Assembly: GCA_026418615.1 (NCBI GenBank)
Contig: JAOAAY010000026.1
Coordinates: forward strand, 1 to 47,545
Length of the DNA stretch: 47,545 nucleotides
Direction: 5' to 3'
Source: Candidatus Sumerlaeaceae bacterium
GTDB taxonomy: Bacteria > Sumerlaeota > Sumerlaeia > Sumerlaeales > Sumerlaeaceae
In this document: one piece after another, positions 1 to 8,580 of the stretch
How positions within the stretch are numbered: position 1 is the stretch's first letter
Layout of the letters: every line of letters begins with the position of its first letter
The notes under the pieces: generated by a model
Told to the model about the DNA's origin: nothing
The model's database searches: none
What the model saw: only the letters and a program-made list of their open reading frames with translations
Program-made: the position numbers and the translations under genes

Positions 1-1
1 G

Positions 2-112
2 GGGTCGTGCGAGTCGGGCGAGGGGCTGACGCCCGCGGCGGCGGCTGCCGTGCCGTTAGCCGCGCGTCGGGTGGTGGAACTGGCTGTTGCCGCCGCCGGG
101 GCGGCCGAATAG
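2..112 (+). CDS. C-terminal fragment of a probable hydrogenase maturation protease
   Basis: An open frame runs in from the left edge and stops at TAG 110-112, leaving 36 residues. The tail contains EGLTPAAAAAVPLAARRVVE. The pattern G-L-[ST]-P-x-V/A-x-x-A-x-P-x-A-x-x-x-V is typical of the extreme C-terminus of the HycI/HyaD/HoxW endopeptidases, which trim the large subunit of NiFe hydrogenase after nickel insertion. The hypA gene begins 10 bases downstream on the same strand, which fits a hydrogenase maturation operon. The catalytic part lies outside the window, so the family call rests on the tail and the neighbour only. Confidence 0.5.
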   Translation, partial: GSCESGEGLTPAAAAAVPLAARRVVELAVAAAGAAE

Positions 113-122
113 GCGCAGTTTC

Positions 123-494
123 ATGCACGAGTACGCCATAGTGGATACGATGGTTCGGCAGTTGCTCGATCAGTTGCGCCAACAGGGGGCGGAGCGGGTC
201 GTGGAGGTCCGCTTCCGTCGGGGCAGCACCTTCATGGAGGAGCCTCTGCGGCAAGGGTTTGAGGCCCTCGCGGCCGGCACGCCGCTGGAGGGGGCGCGGC
301 TGGTGATTGAGACGGTCAATCTGGAGTACCGCTGCGAGTGCGGCCACGCTCAGGTGGTCACCAATGACGACCTGATTGGTCACATGTTTGTCTGTCCTCA
401 GTGTGGAGTCGTGCGCGAGGTGCGCGATGCCCACGACTTGGAATTGATGGAGGTCGTCGTCGAGGACGCCGCCCCCCCACGGAATGACGACTGA
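123..494 (+). CDS. hypA: Hydrogenase/urease nickel incorporation protein HypA
   Basis: HypA is a cytoplasmic metallochaperone that delivers nickel to NiFe hydrogenase (or urease) precursors together with HypB. The 123-residue protein starts MHEYAIV; the Met-His-Glu start is the family nickel-binding motif and fixes the start at ATG 123 rather than at an in-frame start 36 bases upstream. The C-terminal half carries the structural zinc site as two cysteine pairs: CEC near residue 73 and CPQC near residue 94. The first pair is C-x-C where the family usually has C-x-x-C, a small deviation. Length is slightly above the usual 113-118. It follows the protease fragment closely, supporting a hydrogenase maturation locus to the left. 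Confidence 0.92.
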   Translation: MHEYAIVDTMVRQLLDQLRQQGAERVVEVRFRRGSTFMEEPLRQGFEALAAGTPLEGARLVIETVNLEYRCECGHAQVVTNDDLIGHMFVCPQCGVVREVRDAHDLELMEVVVEDAAPPRNDD

Positions 495-548
495 AATGTT
501 GTGGAAAAGGTGACCGCACGCGGTAGTGATCGGGCGGTGTTCGACAGG

Positions 549-2096
549 ATGGGACACAGGCGACCCCAAGGACATATGGGCCTCCGCGGGCTGAACAGTT
601 GGATCGTTGCGCTCGTGATGTCTTGCAGCCACTATGTGGCTGGGGCTGCCGATTTGCCGACGCTGCCGCCGGCGCCGCCTGATGAGCCGCGGGTGGTGGC
701 CCAGATTCCTTGGTTTGCGCAACGCCAACCGCAGCAACCGCAGCGGCGGACGCCCGCGCCGCGGCGCGAGGAACCTGCGCCCGACTCGGGCGAGTTCATC
801 TGGGCTAAGGATCTTGCCGATCGGATCAAACAGATTGATCCAGCCGCCGTCGTGGAATGGGACGGCCGTGTGCTGCGGGTGGAGGCGAGCGGGCAAAAGT
901 TTTCCATGTTTCCCCGATCGAATCAGGTGGTCGTGAATGGCAATGTCGAGCGCGTCTCGAAAGCCCTGCGCATCGCCAACGACGAAATTTATGTCCCGGT
1001 CGAGGCCGTGGAATTGATCGGGCGTCGCCTCGAAGAGGTCCTCGCGGCGGCAACGCCCACCCCGACGCCCAATCAACCTGAGACGACCCCGCCGGTGGAA
1101 ACGGCGGCGGCAACGCCGACCCCGACCCCAGCCCCGACGGAAACTCCGCTGCCGGCGCCTACCGTTGTGGCGACGGCCGCGCCATCGCCCACTCCGGCAT
1201 CATCTCCTGTGCCGACCCCGACACCCACTCCGGAAAATATTTCCATCACCGACTCGAAATCCACCCCGCGTAGCGGCCGGGCAACGCCTCGCCCCGCGGT
1301 CACGGCCCCGCCAGTTGAGGCCGGCAGCCGGTACCAAGCCTTGCTGCGCGAGCGTTCGGAGATGGCGTCGCACCGGATTGCCAAGTTTACGGAGGCGGAA
1401 CTTCAGGCTTTGGCTGGGGTGACGACGCTGAAAAAGGTCGTTCTGGACCCCGACGACGGCCCGGACCCTGCGGCGGGGTCCTTGGGCAAGGAGGCCTCGG
1501 AGTTGTCGCTGGAACTGGCGCGCAAGGTGGAGGCTCGGCTCAAGATGCGGGGGATTGAGACGGAATTGACGCGAAGCAGTTCACAGGCCGTGAGCCTCGG
1601 GCGCAAACTGGAGATTGTCACCAACAGCGGCGCGCAGGCGTTGGTGTCGTTGCGCATCGGGATCAGCGGCTTTTCGGACGCCTCGGGAGCGCGCGTTTTC
1701 TACACCAACGATTCAGTGGATTTTCGCATGGGGCGTCCGGCGGTCCGGGAGGCTGGCGGAACGGCGGCGCCAGAGGCCAACTATCTTCCCTTCCAGCAGC
1801 GCAACAAGGCGCTGGCTCTGGCGTTGCTCGATGCGGTCAAGCGTGCCACCCCGCGCGAGGGCTCGGAGGAGGCCAGTCCTGTGCCGTTGTGGCTTGCGCG
1901 ACGGGCTCCGATGGCATCGGCCATGGTGATGCCCGGCTACATCACCAATTCGCTCGATGCGCTCATCCTGCGTGATCCTCAGCGTCAGGATGCGCTTGCG
2001 GATGCTTTGGCGGAAGCCATCGCGAATTTTGGCGCGGCACTCGAGGCTCCCGCGCCGGCCTCCAGTCGCCGTCCGGGGGTGGCCTCGGCCCCATGA
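549..2096 (+). CDS. Exported amidase_3-fold protein with lost active site (pseudo-amidase)
   Basis: About 515 residues. A signal peptide (hydrophobic WIVALVMS, then AGAADLP) leads to a copper-amine-oxidase-N-like small domain (about residues 80-165), a Thr-Pro-rich spacer (about 170-260), and a C-terminal domain that follows the N-acetylmuramoyl-L-alanine amidase (amidase_3) pattern: VVLDP, KEASELSLELARKV, ELTR, SLGRKLEI. The zinc and catalytic residues are mostly gone. The His of DPGHGG is Asp (codon 1455), the His of SIHAN is Arg (codon 1653), and the catalytic Glu near the C-terminus is Met (codon 1929). Only the Glu of KE remains. It is probably a periplasmic cell-wall binding or regulatory pseudoenzyme. 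Starts at GTG 501, ATG 549 and ATG 576 are all possible; none has a good ribosome site. It overlaps the next gene by ATGA. Confidence 0.8.
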   Translation: MGHRRPQGHMGLRGLNSWIVALVMSCSHYVAGAADLPTLPPAPPDEPRVVAQIPWFAQRQPQQPQRRTPAPRREEPAPDSGEFIWAKDLADRIKQIDPAAVVEWDGRVLRVEASGQKFSMFPRSNQVVVNGNVERVSKALRIANDEIYVPVEAVELIGRRLEEVLAAATPTPTPNQPETTPPVETAAATPTPTPAPTETPLPAPTVVATAAPSPTPASSPVPTPTPTPENISITDSKSTPRSGRATPRPAVTAPPVEAGSRYQALLRERSEMASHRIAKFTEAELQALAGVTTLKKVVLDPDDGPDPAAGSLGKEASELSLELARKVEARLKMRGIETELTRSSSQAVSLGRKLEIVTNSGAQALVSLRIGISGFSDASGARVFYTNDSVDFRMGRPAVREAGGTAAPEANYLPFQQRNKALALALLDAVKRATPREGSEEASPVPLWLARRAPMASAMVMPGYITNSLDALILRDPQRQDALADALAEAIANFGAALEAPAPASSRRPGVASAP

Positions 2097-2692
2097 GTCC
2101 GCGCCGCGATCCCTACTTCGGCCGCTTTGCGCTCACCGTCATCACGGCGGCGGTGGTCGTGGTGATTTTGGGCCTGACAGCCATTTGGTATTTCTTCGAG
2201 GCGGGGGGCGCCTCGTCGCCGGCCAGTCCTCTGCGCGACCTTCTCGGCAAGGCGCGCGGGCTGGCCCCGAATCAGGCGATGCTCTACTACACGCGCGACG
2301 GCCGGCAGTTGATCGGTACCGTGACGAATCTCGGCCGGGCGGAGGCGTCGCCCGGCGAACGCTCGCAATTGATTATTCAGCGGCTCATCGCGGGTCACGA
2401 CAGCGCCTTCCTGAAGTCGCCCATTCCGCGCGGCACGCAGGTCAAGTCCGTGTTTGTGAACGACACCGTGGCGATCGTCAACCTGTCGAAGGAATTTATA
2501 GATCGAATGGGGCCTTCGGTGGACGATGAGTTGCTTGCCGTGTTTTCCATTGTCAACAGTCTGCTCTACAACATCGAGACTATCGAGGCCGTGCAGATCC
2601 TGATCGAGGGCGAGCGCGTCCCCACGGCGCGGGGAACAGTGGACCTCGAATCCCCCCTGATCGCCAACGCCGCCCTGAACCGTCCGTCTTAG
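2093..2692 (+). CDS. Membrane-anchored GerMN-domain protein
   Basis: 199 residues. An N-terminal membrane segment at about residues 13-33 (TVITAAVVVVILGLTAIWYF) is followed by a GerMN domain at about 65-190: LYYTRDGRQLIG, the charged middle PGERSQLIIQRLIAG, then TQVKSVFVNDTVAIVNLSKEF and VNSLLYNIETIEAVQILIEGE. GerMN domains occur in GerM spore-germination proteins and in envelope lipoproteins, frequently next to amidase_3 genes in non-sporulating bacteria. The start ATG overlaps the stop of the pseudo-amidase (ATGA at 2093), so the two are probably translated together and act together in the cell envelope. No lipobox is seen; it looks like a signal anchor facing the periplasm. Confidence 0.85.
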   Translation: MSPRRDPYFGRFALTVITAAVVVVILGLTAIWYFFEAGGASSPASPLRDLLGKARGLAPNQAMLYYTRDGRQLIGTVTNLGRAEASPGERSQLIIQRLIAGHDSAFLKSPIPRGTQVKSVFVNDTVAIVNLSKEFIDRMGPSVDDELLAVFSIVNSLLYNIETIEAVQILIEGERVPTARGTVDLESPLIANAALNRPS

Positions 2693-2706
2693 CGCCGCGG
2701 CGCCGT

Positions 2707-4050
2707 TCAGCGGTCCGGGTGGGCGGCAAGAAACCGGTCGCGGGCCTGCTGAAAGCGCCGGGTTTCCGCCGGTGAGAGCGTCTCGCGCCCGGCGGACCAA
2801 CTGGCGACTCCCGTGGTGACAACATCCTCGGGGTTGGGCGGGACCCCGCGCGAGATGTTCGCCTCGCTGATGATGTCGAGGACCAGACGCGGTTTCTCCG
2901 CCTCGATGATGGCCGTGTCGAATTCCGTGAAATGATAATAGGCCACGCGGCGGAAGGTGGCGCTGAAGAACTTGATGAGCGGCGTGGTGAACGAGTCGCG
3001 GAAGATGACCACTCCGGCGTCCGCGCCGTCGGGGTAATTGCTGGCCACCGGTTGGCGGGCGCGTTCGGGCCGGAGGGCGTCGTTGGTCATCTGCACGCGC
3101 TCCCAGACGCGCGGCCAGAGGGCTGTGCCCGGCTCGCGCAGAAGATCAGGGATGGCACACAGGAGGGCCAGATTGCCGCCGTCGCCGACCGCGTGCGTCT
3201 CGACGAAATCCTCCGGCCCCAGCCGTGGCACGCCCGGCAGCAGCGCCTCGAGCCGGTCCATGATAGCGTTGTACGCAGCCATGCAGCCGCGGTCGTTCCA
3301 GTGGGTGTCGGTCCGCCAGTAAATCTGGTGGTGTTTGCGGGCCTCCATGAGGACGGGGCGCAGGTCGAGAATGTGCAGGTCCGGCCGGCGGGCGAGATGC
3401 GTCATCAGGCGGTCGAGCCGGGTCCGGTCGCGATAGCGGGCGATGTGCTCCGGCACATACTCCGGATACACCGTTTGTTTGTCGGGCACCGCGACAAACA
3501 AATAGGCGATTCCCCGCCGGCGCAACCAGTCCTGCCGGTCCTCGATGTGCTTCTCCCATTGGAGCATCTCAGGATACTGCATGCCGACCAGCCCCCGGAA
3601 ATCAGCCATCATGTACTCTCCGTAAAACATCCAGCCGTCACGGCCGAGCACGACCGGCGGGTACATGCGCTCGAGGTCGGTCTCGCCGCGGGGGGCGTCC
3701 TCGATCAGGCGCGATTCGCCCGTGGCCTCGAAGGGCGAGGAGCGCAGGACTAAGACTTTGATGGCGCCAAAGCCGCGGATCAGAAAGCGGCGGAAACCGA
3801 AATGGTCATTGTAGTATTTTTCAAAGGCAGCCGGCCAGGCGAGGACCTCGGCCCAGGAGCCGGGAGTCTTGGGCGGCGGAGCGAGGCCCCGTCGTTCCTC
3901 GAGCACCGGGGACGGGTCGAGGGGCACAATTAGATCTGCGAGCGGCAAAATCAGCCCCAGACACAGCAGCGCCGAGATGGCGGCGGCACGGGCGCGGCGT
4001 ATCCGCCGGAGGACAGGAGCCGGTGTTTCGGGCGGGACCACGGGCGTCAA
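2707..4050 (-). CDS. algJ: AlgJ/AlgX-like O-acetyltransferase (SGNH-type), membrane anchored
   Basis: About 447 residues. After an N-terminal transmembrane segment (AISALLCLGLILPLADLIVP) comes an ALGX/ALGJ SGNH-like domain. Family signatures are visible: YYNDHFGFR near residue 85, DGWMFYGE, VPDKQTVYPEYVP, the catalytic Asp-x-His in TDTHWNDRG near residue 247, and the nucleophile Ser in FRDSFTTPL near residue 351. Such proteins transfer acetyl groups, delivered across the membrane by the MBOAT partner, onto exported polysaccharide. The start is probably TTG 4050, which overlaps the algI stop (TTGA), with GTG 4041 as an alternative; no ATG exists before the membrane segment. The symbol denotes the family; the polysaccharide is unknown. 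Confidence 0.85.
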   Translation of the reverse strand: MTPVVPPETPAPVLRRIRRARAAAISALLCLGLILPLADLIVPLDPSPVLEERRGLAPPPKTPGSWAEVLAWPAAFEKYYNDHFGFRRFLIRGFGAIKVLVLRSSPFEATGESRLIEDAPRGETDLERMYPPVVLGRDGWMFYGEYMMADFRGLVGMQYPEMLQWEKHIEDRQDWLRRRGIAYLFVAVPDKQTVYPEYVPEHIARYRDRTRLDRLMTHLARRPDLHILDLRPVLMEARKHHQIYWRTDTHWNDRGCMAAYNAIMDRLEALLPGVPRLGPEDFVETHAVGDGGNLALLCAIPDLLREPGTALWPRVWERVQMTNDALRPERARQPVASNYPDGADAGVVIFRDSFTTPLIKFFSATFRRVAYYHFTEFDTAIIEAEKPRLVLDIISEANISRGVPPNPEDVVTTGVASWSAGRETLSPAETRRFQQARDRFLAAHPDR

Positions 4051-5558
4051 AACCGGAAGTAGATGAACGGGTTGTGGGTGGCCGAGGAGAGTTCCATGGC
4101 CGACAGGAGGAACAGGAGGGCGATGCCGGCAATCGCGGCGGTTGACCACGCGGCTTCCGCGGCCACGACGGCCGGGCCTGCATGCGCCGCGCGGGCGGCG
4201 ATCCATGCGGTGACGCGCGCCTGAAGCCACGGCACCACGGGCAGCGATCCGACCGCGCCGACGGCGATGGCAAGCAGCACCTCGCGGTCAACAAACATCC
4301 CGACATTGTAGACAAGCCCCGTGCCGGGGGCGAGACCCGCCATGGCCTCCAGGAATGCAAAAGCCTGGTTCATGTTTGCCGCGCGGAAAAACACCCACCC
4401 GACCATGGCGACAAGCATCACATAGGCGTGGGCGAGAACGGCCGGCACACGCCGTCCGGCCAGCCGCGGGGCGAGGGCGCGCTCCGCGCAAAGAAACACC
4501 CCCTGATAAAGACCCCAGAAAACAAATTGCCAAGCCGCGCCGTGCCAGAGACCGCAGAGAAAGAACACGATGAGGAGATTGGCATAAGTGCGGGCGGGTC
4601 CAAGCCGGTTACCGCCAAGGGGGATGTACAGGTAATCTCTGAACCAGGTGGACAGCGACATGTGCCAACGCCGCCAGAACTCCGTGATCGAGCGCGAGGA
4701 GTACGGATAATTGAAGTTTTCATGAAAGTGAAAGCCGAACATGCGCCCCATGCCGATGGCCATGTCGGAGTATCCGGAAAAGTCGAAGTAGATCTGCAGC
4801 GTGTAGCAGATGACCGCAATCCACGCGAGTTCGGGTGTCAGGTGGTCGCCGGGCATCGCGAAGATGCGGTCGGCGGGCAGCGCGACGGTGTTGGCGATCA
4901 AGAGTTTCTTGGCCAAGCCGACGGTGAAGCGGCTGGCGCCGGAGGCGAATCCCTCGAGTGTGACCCGGCGGTTTTCGAGTTCGTGCGCCACATCCGCGTA
5001 GCGCACGATGGGACCGGCCACCAGTTGGGGAAACAGCGAGACATAGGTGCAATAGTTCAGGAAGTGGCGCGTGGCGCGCGTGCGCCCGAAATAGACATCG
5101 AGCGTGTAACTCATCGTCTGGAAAGTGTAAAAACTGATCCCCAGCGGCAGCGAGATGGTGAAGTCCGGATGCCATTGCGCGGCCGCGAAGCCGGCGGCTG
5201 CCATGGCGGCGTTCCAGTTGTCCACGAAGAAATGAAAATACTTGAACACGGCCAGCAGGCCGAGGTTGCCGCACAGCGAGGCGAGCAGGGCCAGTTTCTG
5301 GGTGCGGCTGCGGGGTCCGCCGGGTTCGAGTGTCCTGATGTCGCCGCCGCGCCATGCGCCGGAAATGACCAGACCGCAGACATAGTCCAGAACGCTGGAC
5401 GCGACGATGAGCGGAAAGTAGCGCATCTCGCCCCAGCAGTAAAACCAGATGCTGGCAAGAAAGAGCCATCCGTTGCGCCACCGGCGCGGCAGCAGGAAGT
5501 GGCCGATGATAACCACCGGCAGGAAGAGAAACACGAAAACAGTGGAACTAAAAACCAC
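4047..5558 (-). CDS. algI: MBOAT-family O-acyltransferase AlgI
   Basis: A 503-residue polytopic membrane protein of standard length. MBOAT landmarks are clear: TFQTMSYTLDVYFGR, FPQLVAGPIVRY, LQIYFDFSGYSDMAIGMGRMFG, SITEFWRRWHMSLSTWFRDYLYIPLGGNR, and the catalytic His in CGLWHGAAWQFVFWG. AlgI-type enzymes take acetyl from a cytoplasmic donor and pass it through the membrane to AlgJ/AlgX-type acetyltransferases. It lies 12 bases after the nitroreductase gene and overlaps algJ, forming a tight transfer pair. No alginate or cellulose synthase is present here, so the acceptor glycan is not known. Confidence 0.95.
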   Translation of the reverse strand: MVFSSTVFVFLFLPVVIIGHFLLPRRWRNGWLFLASIWFYCWGEMRYFPLIVASSVLDYVCGLVISGAWRGGDIRTLEPGGPRSRTQKLALLASLCGNLGLLAVFKYFHFFVDNWNAAMAAAGFAAAQWHPDFTISLPLGISFYTFQTMSYTLDVYFGRTRATRHFLNYCTYVSLFPQLVAGPIVRYADVAHELENRRVTLEGFASGASRFTVGLAKKLLIANTVALPADRIFAMPGDHLTPELAWIAVICYTLQIYFDFSGYSDMAIGMGRMFGFHFHENFNYPYSSRSITEFWRRWHMSLSTWFRDYLYIPLGGNRLGPARTYANLLIVFFLCGLWHGAAWQFVFWGLYQGVFLCAERALAPRLAGRRVPAVLAHAYVMLVAMVGWVFFRAANMNQAFAFLEAMAGLAPGTGLVYNVGMFVDREVLLAIAVGAVGSLPVVPWLQARVTAWIAARAAHAGPAVVAAEAAWSTAAIAGIALLFLLSAMELSSATHNPFIYFRF

Positions 5559-5570
5559 CGCCGTCCCCCG

Positions 5571-6281
5571 TCACGGGGTCTTGCCGACCGGCAGCAGGAG
5601 AAGGGGTGTTTCCTGCGGCGGCAGGCCGAGTACGGTGCGCACCCGGCTGTCGTCGAAGGCCCCCACCGAGCAGGTACCCAGTCCGAGGGCCTCCGCCTGC
5701 AGGTAAAGATTTTGCGCGGCGTGGCCCGCCTCCATGTCCACATACCGCGTGGCCCGCTGACGCCCGTAGCGCGCCGCTGTGCGTTCGTACACGGCCGAAA
5801 TGGCGACGATGACCGGCGCGTCGGCGATCCACTGCTGGCTCAGGGCTGCGGCGGCGATCTCGCGCCGCAGGTCGCCCGCTTTCACCAACTCCAGCCGGTG
5901 CCCCTGCGGGAGATAGCGGTAGAGTCCCGGAGCGAGCCCCTCGACTGCTCCCGCGACGAGATAGGTTTCCAATGGATAAGTGGCGCCGGCGGATGGTGCG
6001 GCGCGCAGCATTCCTGCGCCCGTGATGCCCTGAGCCGACCAGAGCAATTGCCCCGCGGTCGCCGTGGAGACCGGTTCGCCGGTGAACTCGCGGCGCGAGC
6101 GGCGGCTGGCGATGACGCTCTCCACGGTGCGCGTGCCGGTGGTGTCCGGCGCCGGAAGCACCACCCGGGCGGTCTGCGAATCCGTCGTCATCATGGTTTG
6201 ATCAGCACCTGCATGAGCGGCAAAGGCAAGAGCGAAGGCCGCAAACACGCCGCATAACAGATGGACGCAACGCCGCTTCAT
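5571..6281 (-). CDS. Exported SagB-type nitroreductase/dehydrogenase family protein
   Basis: 236 residues. A Sec signal peptide (MKRRCVHLLCG, hydrophobic core, then AHAGA) is followed by the SagB/ThcOx FMN-oxidoreductase fold: SRREFTGEPVS, LLWSAQGIT, RAAPSAGATYPLETYLV, GLYRYLPQGHRLE, DMEAGHAAQNLYLQAEALGLGTC, LPVG. Close relatives in many bacteria share this reading and have no known substrate; classic SagB oxidises azolines in modified peptides, but no YcaO cyclase is nearby. A signal peptide on an FMN enzyme is unusual and may imply Tat-independent periplasmic FMN loading or a different cofactor. ATG 6281 is chosen because it begins the signal peptide. It sits between yqeY and algI on the same strand with short gaps. 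Confidence 0.85.
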   Translation of the reverse strand: MKRRCVHLLCGVFAAFALAFAAHAGADQTMMTTDSQTARVVLPAPDTTGTRTVESVIASRRSRREFTGEPVSTATAGQLLWSAQGITGAGMLRAAPSAGATYPLETYLVAGAVEGLAPGLYRYLPQGHRLELVKAGDLRREIAAAALSQQWIADAPVIVAISAVYERTAARYGRQRATRYVDMEAGHAAQNLYLQAEALGLGTCSVGAFDDSRVRTVLGLPPQETPLLLLPVGKTP

Positions 6282-6331
6282 TGTGCAAGTGTCCTGTGGC
6301 TGCGGGCGGTTCGTCAAGCAAACCGCAGGGA

Positions 6332-6757
6332 TTACTTGATCCCCATCTCGTCAAGCAGTGTCGCCGCCGCTTTGCCGTCCACGGCTGCGCCGTGCTTTTC
6401 CTTGAGCGCCTTCATGATCAACCCTTTTTTGTCTGTTCCGGCGGCACGCAGGACCTCGATCTCCGCGCGCAACTCATCCGCCGTGAGCGCCTTGGGCAGG
6501 TAATGCTCGACCAGGGCGATCTCGGCTTCGTAGCGCTGGGCCTCGGCAGGGCGTTCGCTGCCATGTTGGGCGATGAACTCGCGCAGCGATTTGATGTAGG
6601 CGGCCACGACGGCCGCAGCAATGTCGCCCTTCGCTGCCGGGTCTTTTTCCTTTTTCTGAATCTCGCCGAGCAGGTAGTCGAGCACCGCCTTGCGCGGGGC
6701 GTCGCCCGTTTTGAGGGCCTCGATGCGATCTTTCTGAATCTGCGCCTTGATATCCAT
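6332..6757 (-). CDS. yqeY: GatB/YqeY domain protein
   Basis: 141 residues matching the YqeY family over its full length (usual length about 148): an N-terminal helix IKAQIQKDRIEALKTGD, KAVLDYLLGEIQKKEKDP, the family hallmark YEAEIALVEHYLPKALTADEL, and a C-terminal KGLIMKALKEKHGAAVDGK. YqeY resembles the tRNA-binding tail domain of the GatB amidotransferase subunit; its role as a free protein is thought to be tRNA-related but is not established. It lies between pdxJ (48-base gap) and the nitroreductase gene. Confidence 0.92.
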   Translation of the reverse strand: MDIKAQIQKDRIEALKTGDAPRKAVLDYLLGEIQKKEKDPAAKGDIAAAVVAAYIKSLREFIAQHGSERPAEAQRYEAEIALVEHYLPKALTADELRAEIEVLRAAGTDKKGLIMKALKEKHGAAVDGKAAATLLDEMGIK

Positions 6758-6805
6758 GGTGGCCTCACGCTGCTGCCCGCCTCCGCCGAACGCAAGCGCG
6801 TTGGC

Positions 6806-7579
6806 TTAGGCGCTGAACAGAATGAGAATCTCCTCGGGGGTGTGGCGGACAGCCAGCGCGTCGGCGCGCATGATGGCGTCAATCATTTCGCGGGTGGCGC
6901 GCTCGAAGCCGACCATGACGGCATGCGACACGATGGAGTGCCCGATGTGCAACTCGCAGACGCGCGGGATGGCGGCGACGGGCAGCACATTTTGCAGCGT
7001 CAGGCCATGGCCCGCGTTGACCTGCAAGCCGGCCTCCGACGCCACGCGCGCCGCCTCGAGCAGTTTTCTCAGTTCGGCGAGACGGGCCTCGGTGCCCTGC
7101 GCGTTGGCATAGGCGCCCGTATGCAGTTCCAGCACGGGCGCGCCGCAAGCCAGCACGGCCTCAATCTGGCGCAGGTCGGGATCAACAAAATGACTGACTC
7201 GCAGACCGGCTGCCAGCATTCGCTGCGTCGCCGCGCGCACGGCCTCGAGGTTCCCGGCGACATCAAGCCCGCCTTCCGTGGTGACCTCTTCGCGTTTTTC
7301 CGGCACAAACATCACCATGTCCGGGCGGATGCGCTCGGCGATGCCCAACATTTCCTCGGTCGCGGCCATCTCGAGATTGAGGTGGGTCCGCAGCGTAAAG
7401 CGCAGGCGCTCCACATCCGAGTCCTGAATGTGGCGCCGATCCTCGCGCAGGTGGCAGGTGATGGAGGCGGCGCCGGCGGTCTCCGCCAGCACGGCAGCCG
7501 CTATCGGGTCGGGGCGATCTGCGCGCCGCACCTGGCGCACTGTCGCCACATGATCAATGTTCACACACAGTTTAGCCAT
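6806..7579 (-). CDS. pdxJ: Pyridoxine 5'-phosphate synthase PdxJ
   Basis: 257 residues. PdxJ condenses 1-deoxy-D-xylulose 5-phosphate with 3-amino-2-oxopropyl phosphate to give pyridoxine 5'-phosphate, the last step of the DXP-dependent vitamin B6 route, in the cytoplasm. Family motifs are all present: [11 protein letters not shown] at the start, [56 protein letters not shown], and [19 protein letters not shown] 7579 directly precedes the [13 protein letters not shown] start expected for the family; the longer frame upstream is not conserved-looking. It is the first gene of the leftward run and divergent from yicC. Confidence 0.97.
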   Translation of the reverse strand: MAKLCVNIDHVATVRQVRRADRPDPIAAAVLAETAGAASITCHLREDRRHIQDSDVERLRFTLRTHLNLEMAATEEMLGIAERIRPDMVMFVPEKREEVTTEGGLDVAGNLEAVRAATQRMLAAGLRVSHFVDPDLRQIEAVLACGAPVLELHTGAYANAQGTEARLAELRKLLEAARVASEAGLQVNAGHGLTLQNVLPVAAIPRVCELHIGHSIVSHAVMVGFERATREMIDAIMRADALAVRHTPEEILILFSA

Positions 7580-7695
7580 GGGGCCAGCACTAAGCCACGG
7601 ACGGGTCCGTCCCGCAAGAGCGAACAGGCCCCGTTCGGACTTGCCAGGCGTGCGCGCTCTCCCCACTTTACATCCGGACGCGAGGCAAACTCCTG

Positions 7696-8580
7696 ATGAT
7701 CCGAAGCATGACCGGCTACGGCACGGCCACCGTGACGCACGAACTGGGCGAGTTCACCGCCGAGGTGAAGTCGCTCAACGGCCGCTTTCTTGATGTGACG
7801 GTCCGCATGCCCAAGGAACTGGCCTTTGCCGAGATGGCGGTGCGCGAGGAGGTCAAGCGGCGGGTGCGGCGCGGAAAGGTGGATGTTTACCTGCGCTGGG
7901 TGCCCGCGCCGGGTGCCGTGCCGGCGGCTGCGATCAACGCCCATTTGCTCAAGCATTATCTGGATTCCCTTTACGACGCCGTCGGTCCGGAGGTGGCGGC
8001 AGCGGCCAGCCCGGCGCTGCTGGCCCTGCCGGGTGTGGTGGCCAACGCGTCGCCGCCGCCCGACGGCACGCGCCTGCAGGCCGCCGCCCTCGATGCCGTC
8101 GGCGCAGCCCTGCGGGTGCTCGACGAGTCGCGCGCCGCTGAAGGCGCCGCCCACGCGGCCGCCATCCTCGCCCACATCGAGGTGCTCGAGCATTTCCGGC
8201 TCGAGGTCGCACTGGCCCGCAACGCCGCCATGGACGAACAGGCCGCCCGCCTGCGGGCCCGCGTGGAGGAACTCACGCGTTCGCTCGCCCTGCAAGCCGA
8301 TCCTGGACGGCTCGAGATGGAGATCGCGCTCATGGCCGACCGTTGCGACATCACCGAGGAACTCGTGCGGCTCGACGCCCACCTCGCGGCCTTCCGTGCG
8401 CAATGCGATCCGGCGAACCCGGAGCCCGTCGGGAAAACGCTCGACTTCCTCACGCAGGAACTCCAGCGCGAGGTCACGACCATCGGCAACAAGGCGCGCG
8501 GTGTCCCTGCGGCAAAACGCGTGGTGGATATGAAGGCCGAGATCGAAAAAATCCGCGAACAGGTGCAGAATCTCGAATGA
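7696..8580 (+). CDS. yicC: YicC/YloC-family endoribonuclease
   Basis: 294 residues, typical family length. It starts with IRSMTGYG, as nearly all YicC proteins do, and continues [20 protein letters not shown] and RRGKVDVYL. The C-terminal domain has [52 protein letters not shown] and the final [15 protein letters not shown]. YicC proteins are metal-dependent endoribonucleases involved in mRNA and small RNA turnover. The stop overlaps the start of the next small gene (ATGA at 8577), so the two are coupled. The gap to the divergent pdxJ is 116 bases. Confidence 0.96.
   Translation: MIRSMTGYGTATVTHELGEFTAEVKSLNGRFLDVTVRMPKELAFAEMAVREEVKRRVRRGKVDVYLRWVPAPGAVPAAAINAHLLKHYLDSLYDAVGPEVAAAASPALLALPGVVANASPPPDGTRLQAAALDAVGAALRVLDESRAAEGAAHAAAILAHIEVLEHFRLEVALARNAAMDEQAARLRARVEELTRSLALQADPGRLEMEIALMADRCDITEELVRLDAHLAAFRAQCDPANPEPVGKTLDFLTQELQREVTTIGNKARGVPAAKRVVDMKAEIEKIREQVQNLE

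Noticed and set aside
1030..1240. Short ACNCC-type DNA repeats within the amidase-like gene
   Set aside because: They encode the Thr-Pro spacer of the protein and are explained by its amino-acid composition.
2692..2706. GCGC-CGCG-GCGC repeat between the convergent GerMN and algJ genes as a terminator
   Set aside because: The stem is only 4 bp with a 4-base loop and no T-tract; it is expected by chance in such GC-rich sequence.
4182..6257. Long plus-strand open frame of about 690 codons opposite algI and the nitroreductase gene
   Set aside because: It is antisense to two genes with clear family motifs; its sequence is low-complexity and rich in His/Arg/Gln, as expected of a GC-rich shadow frame.
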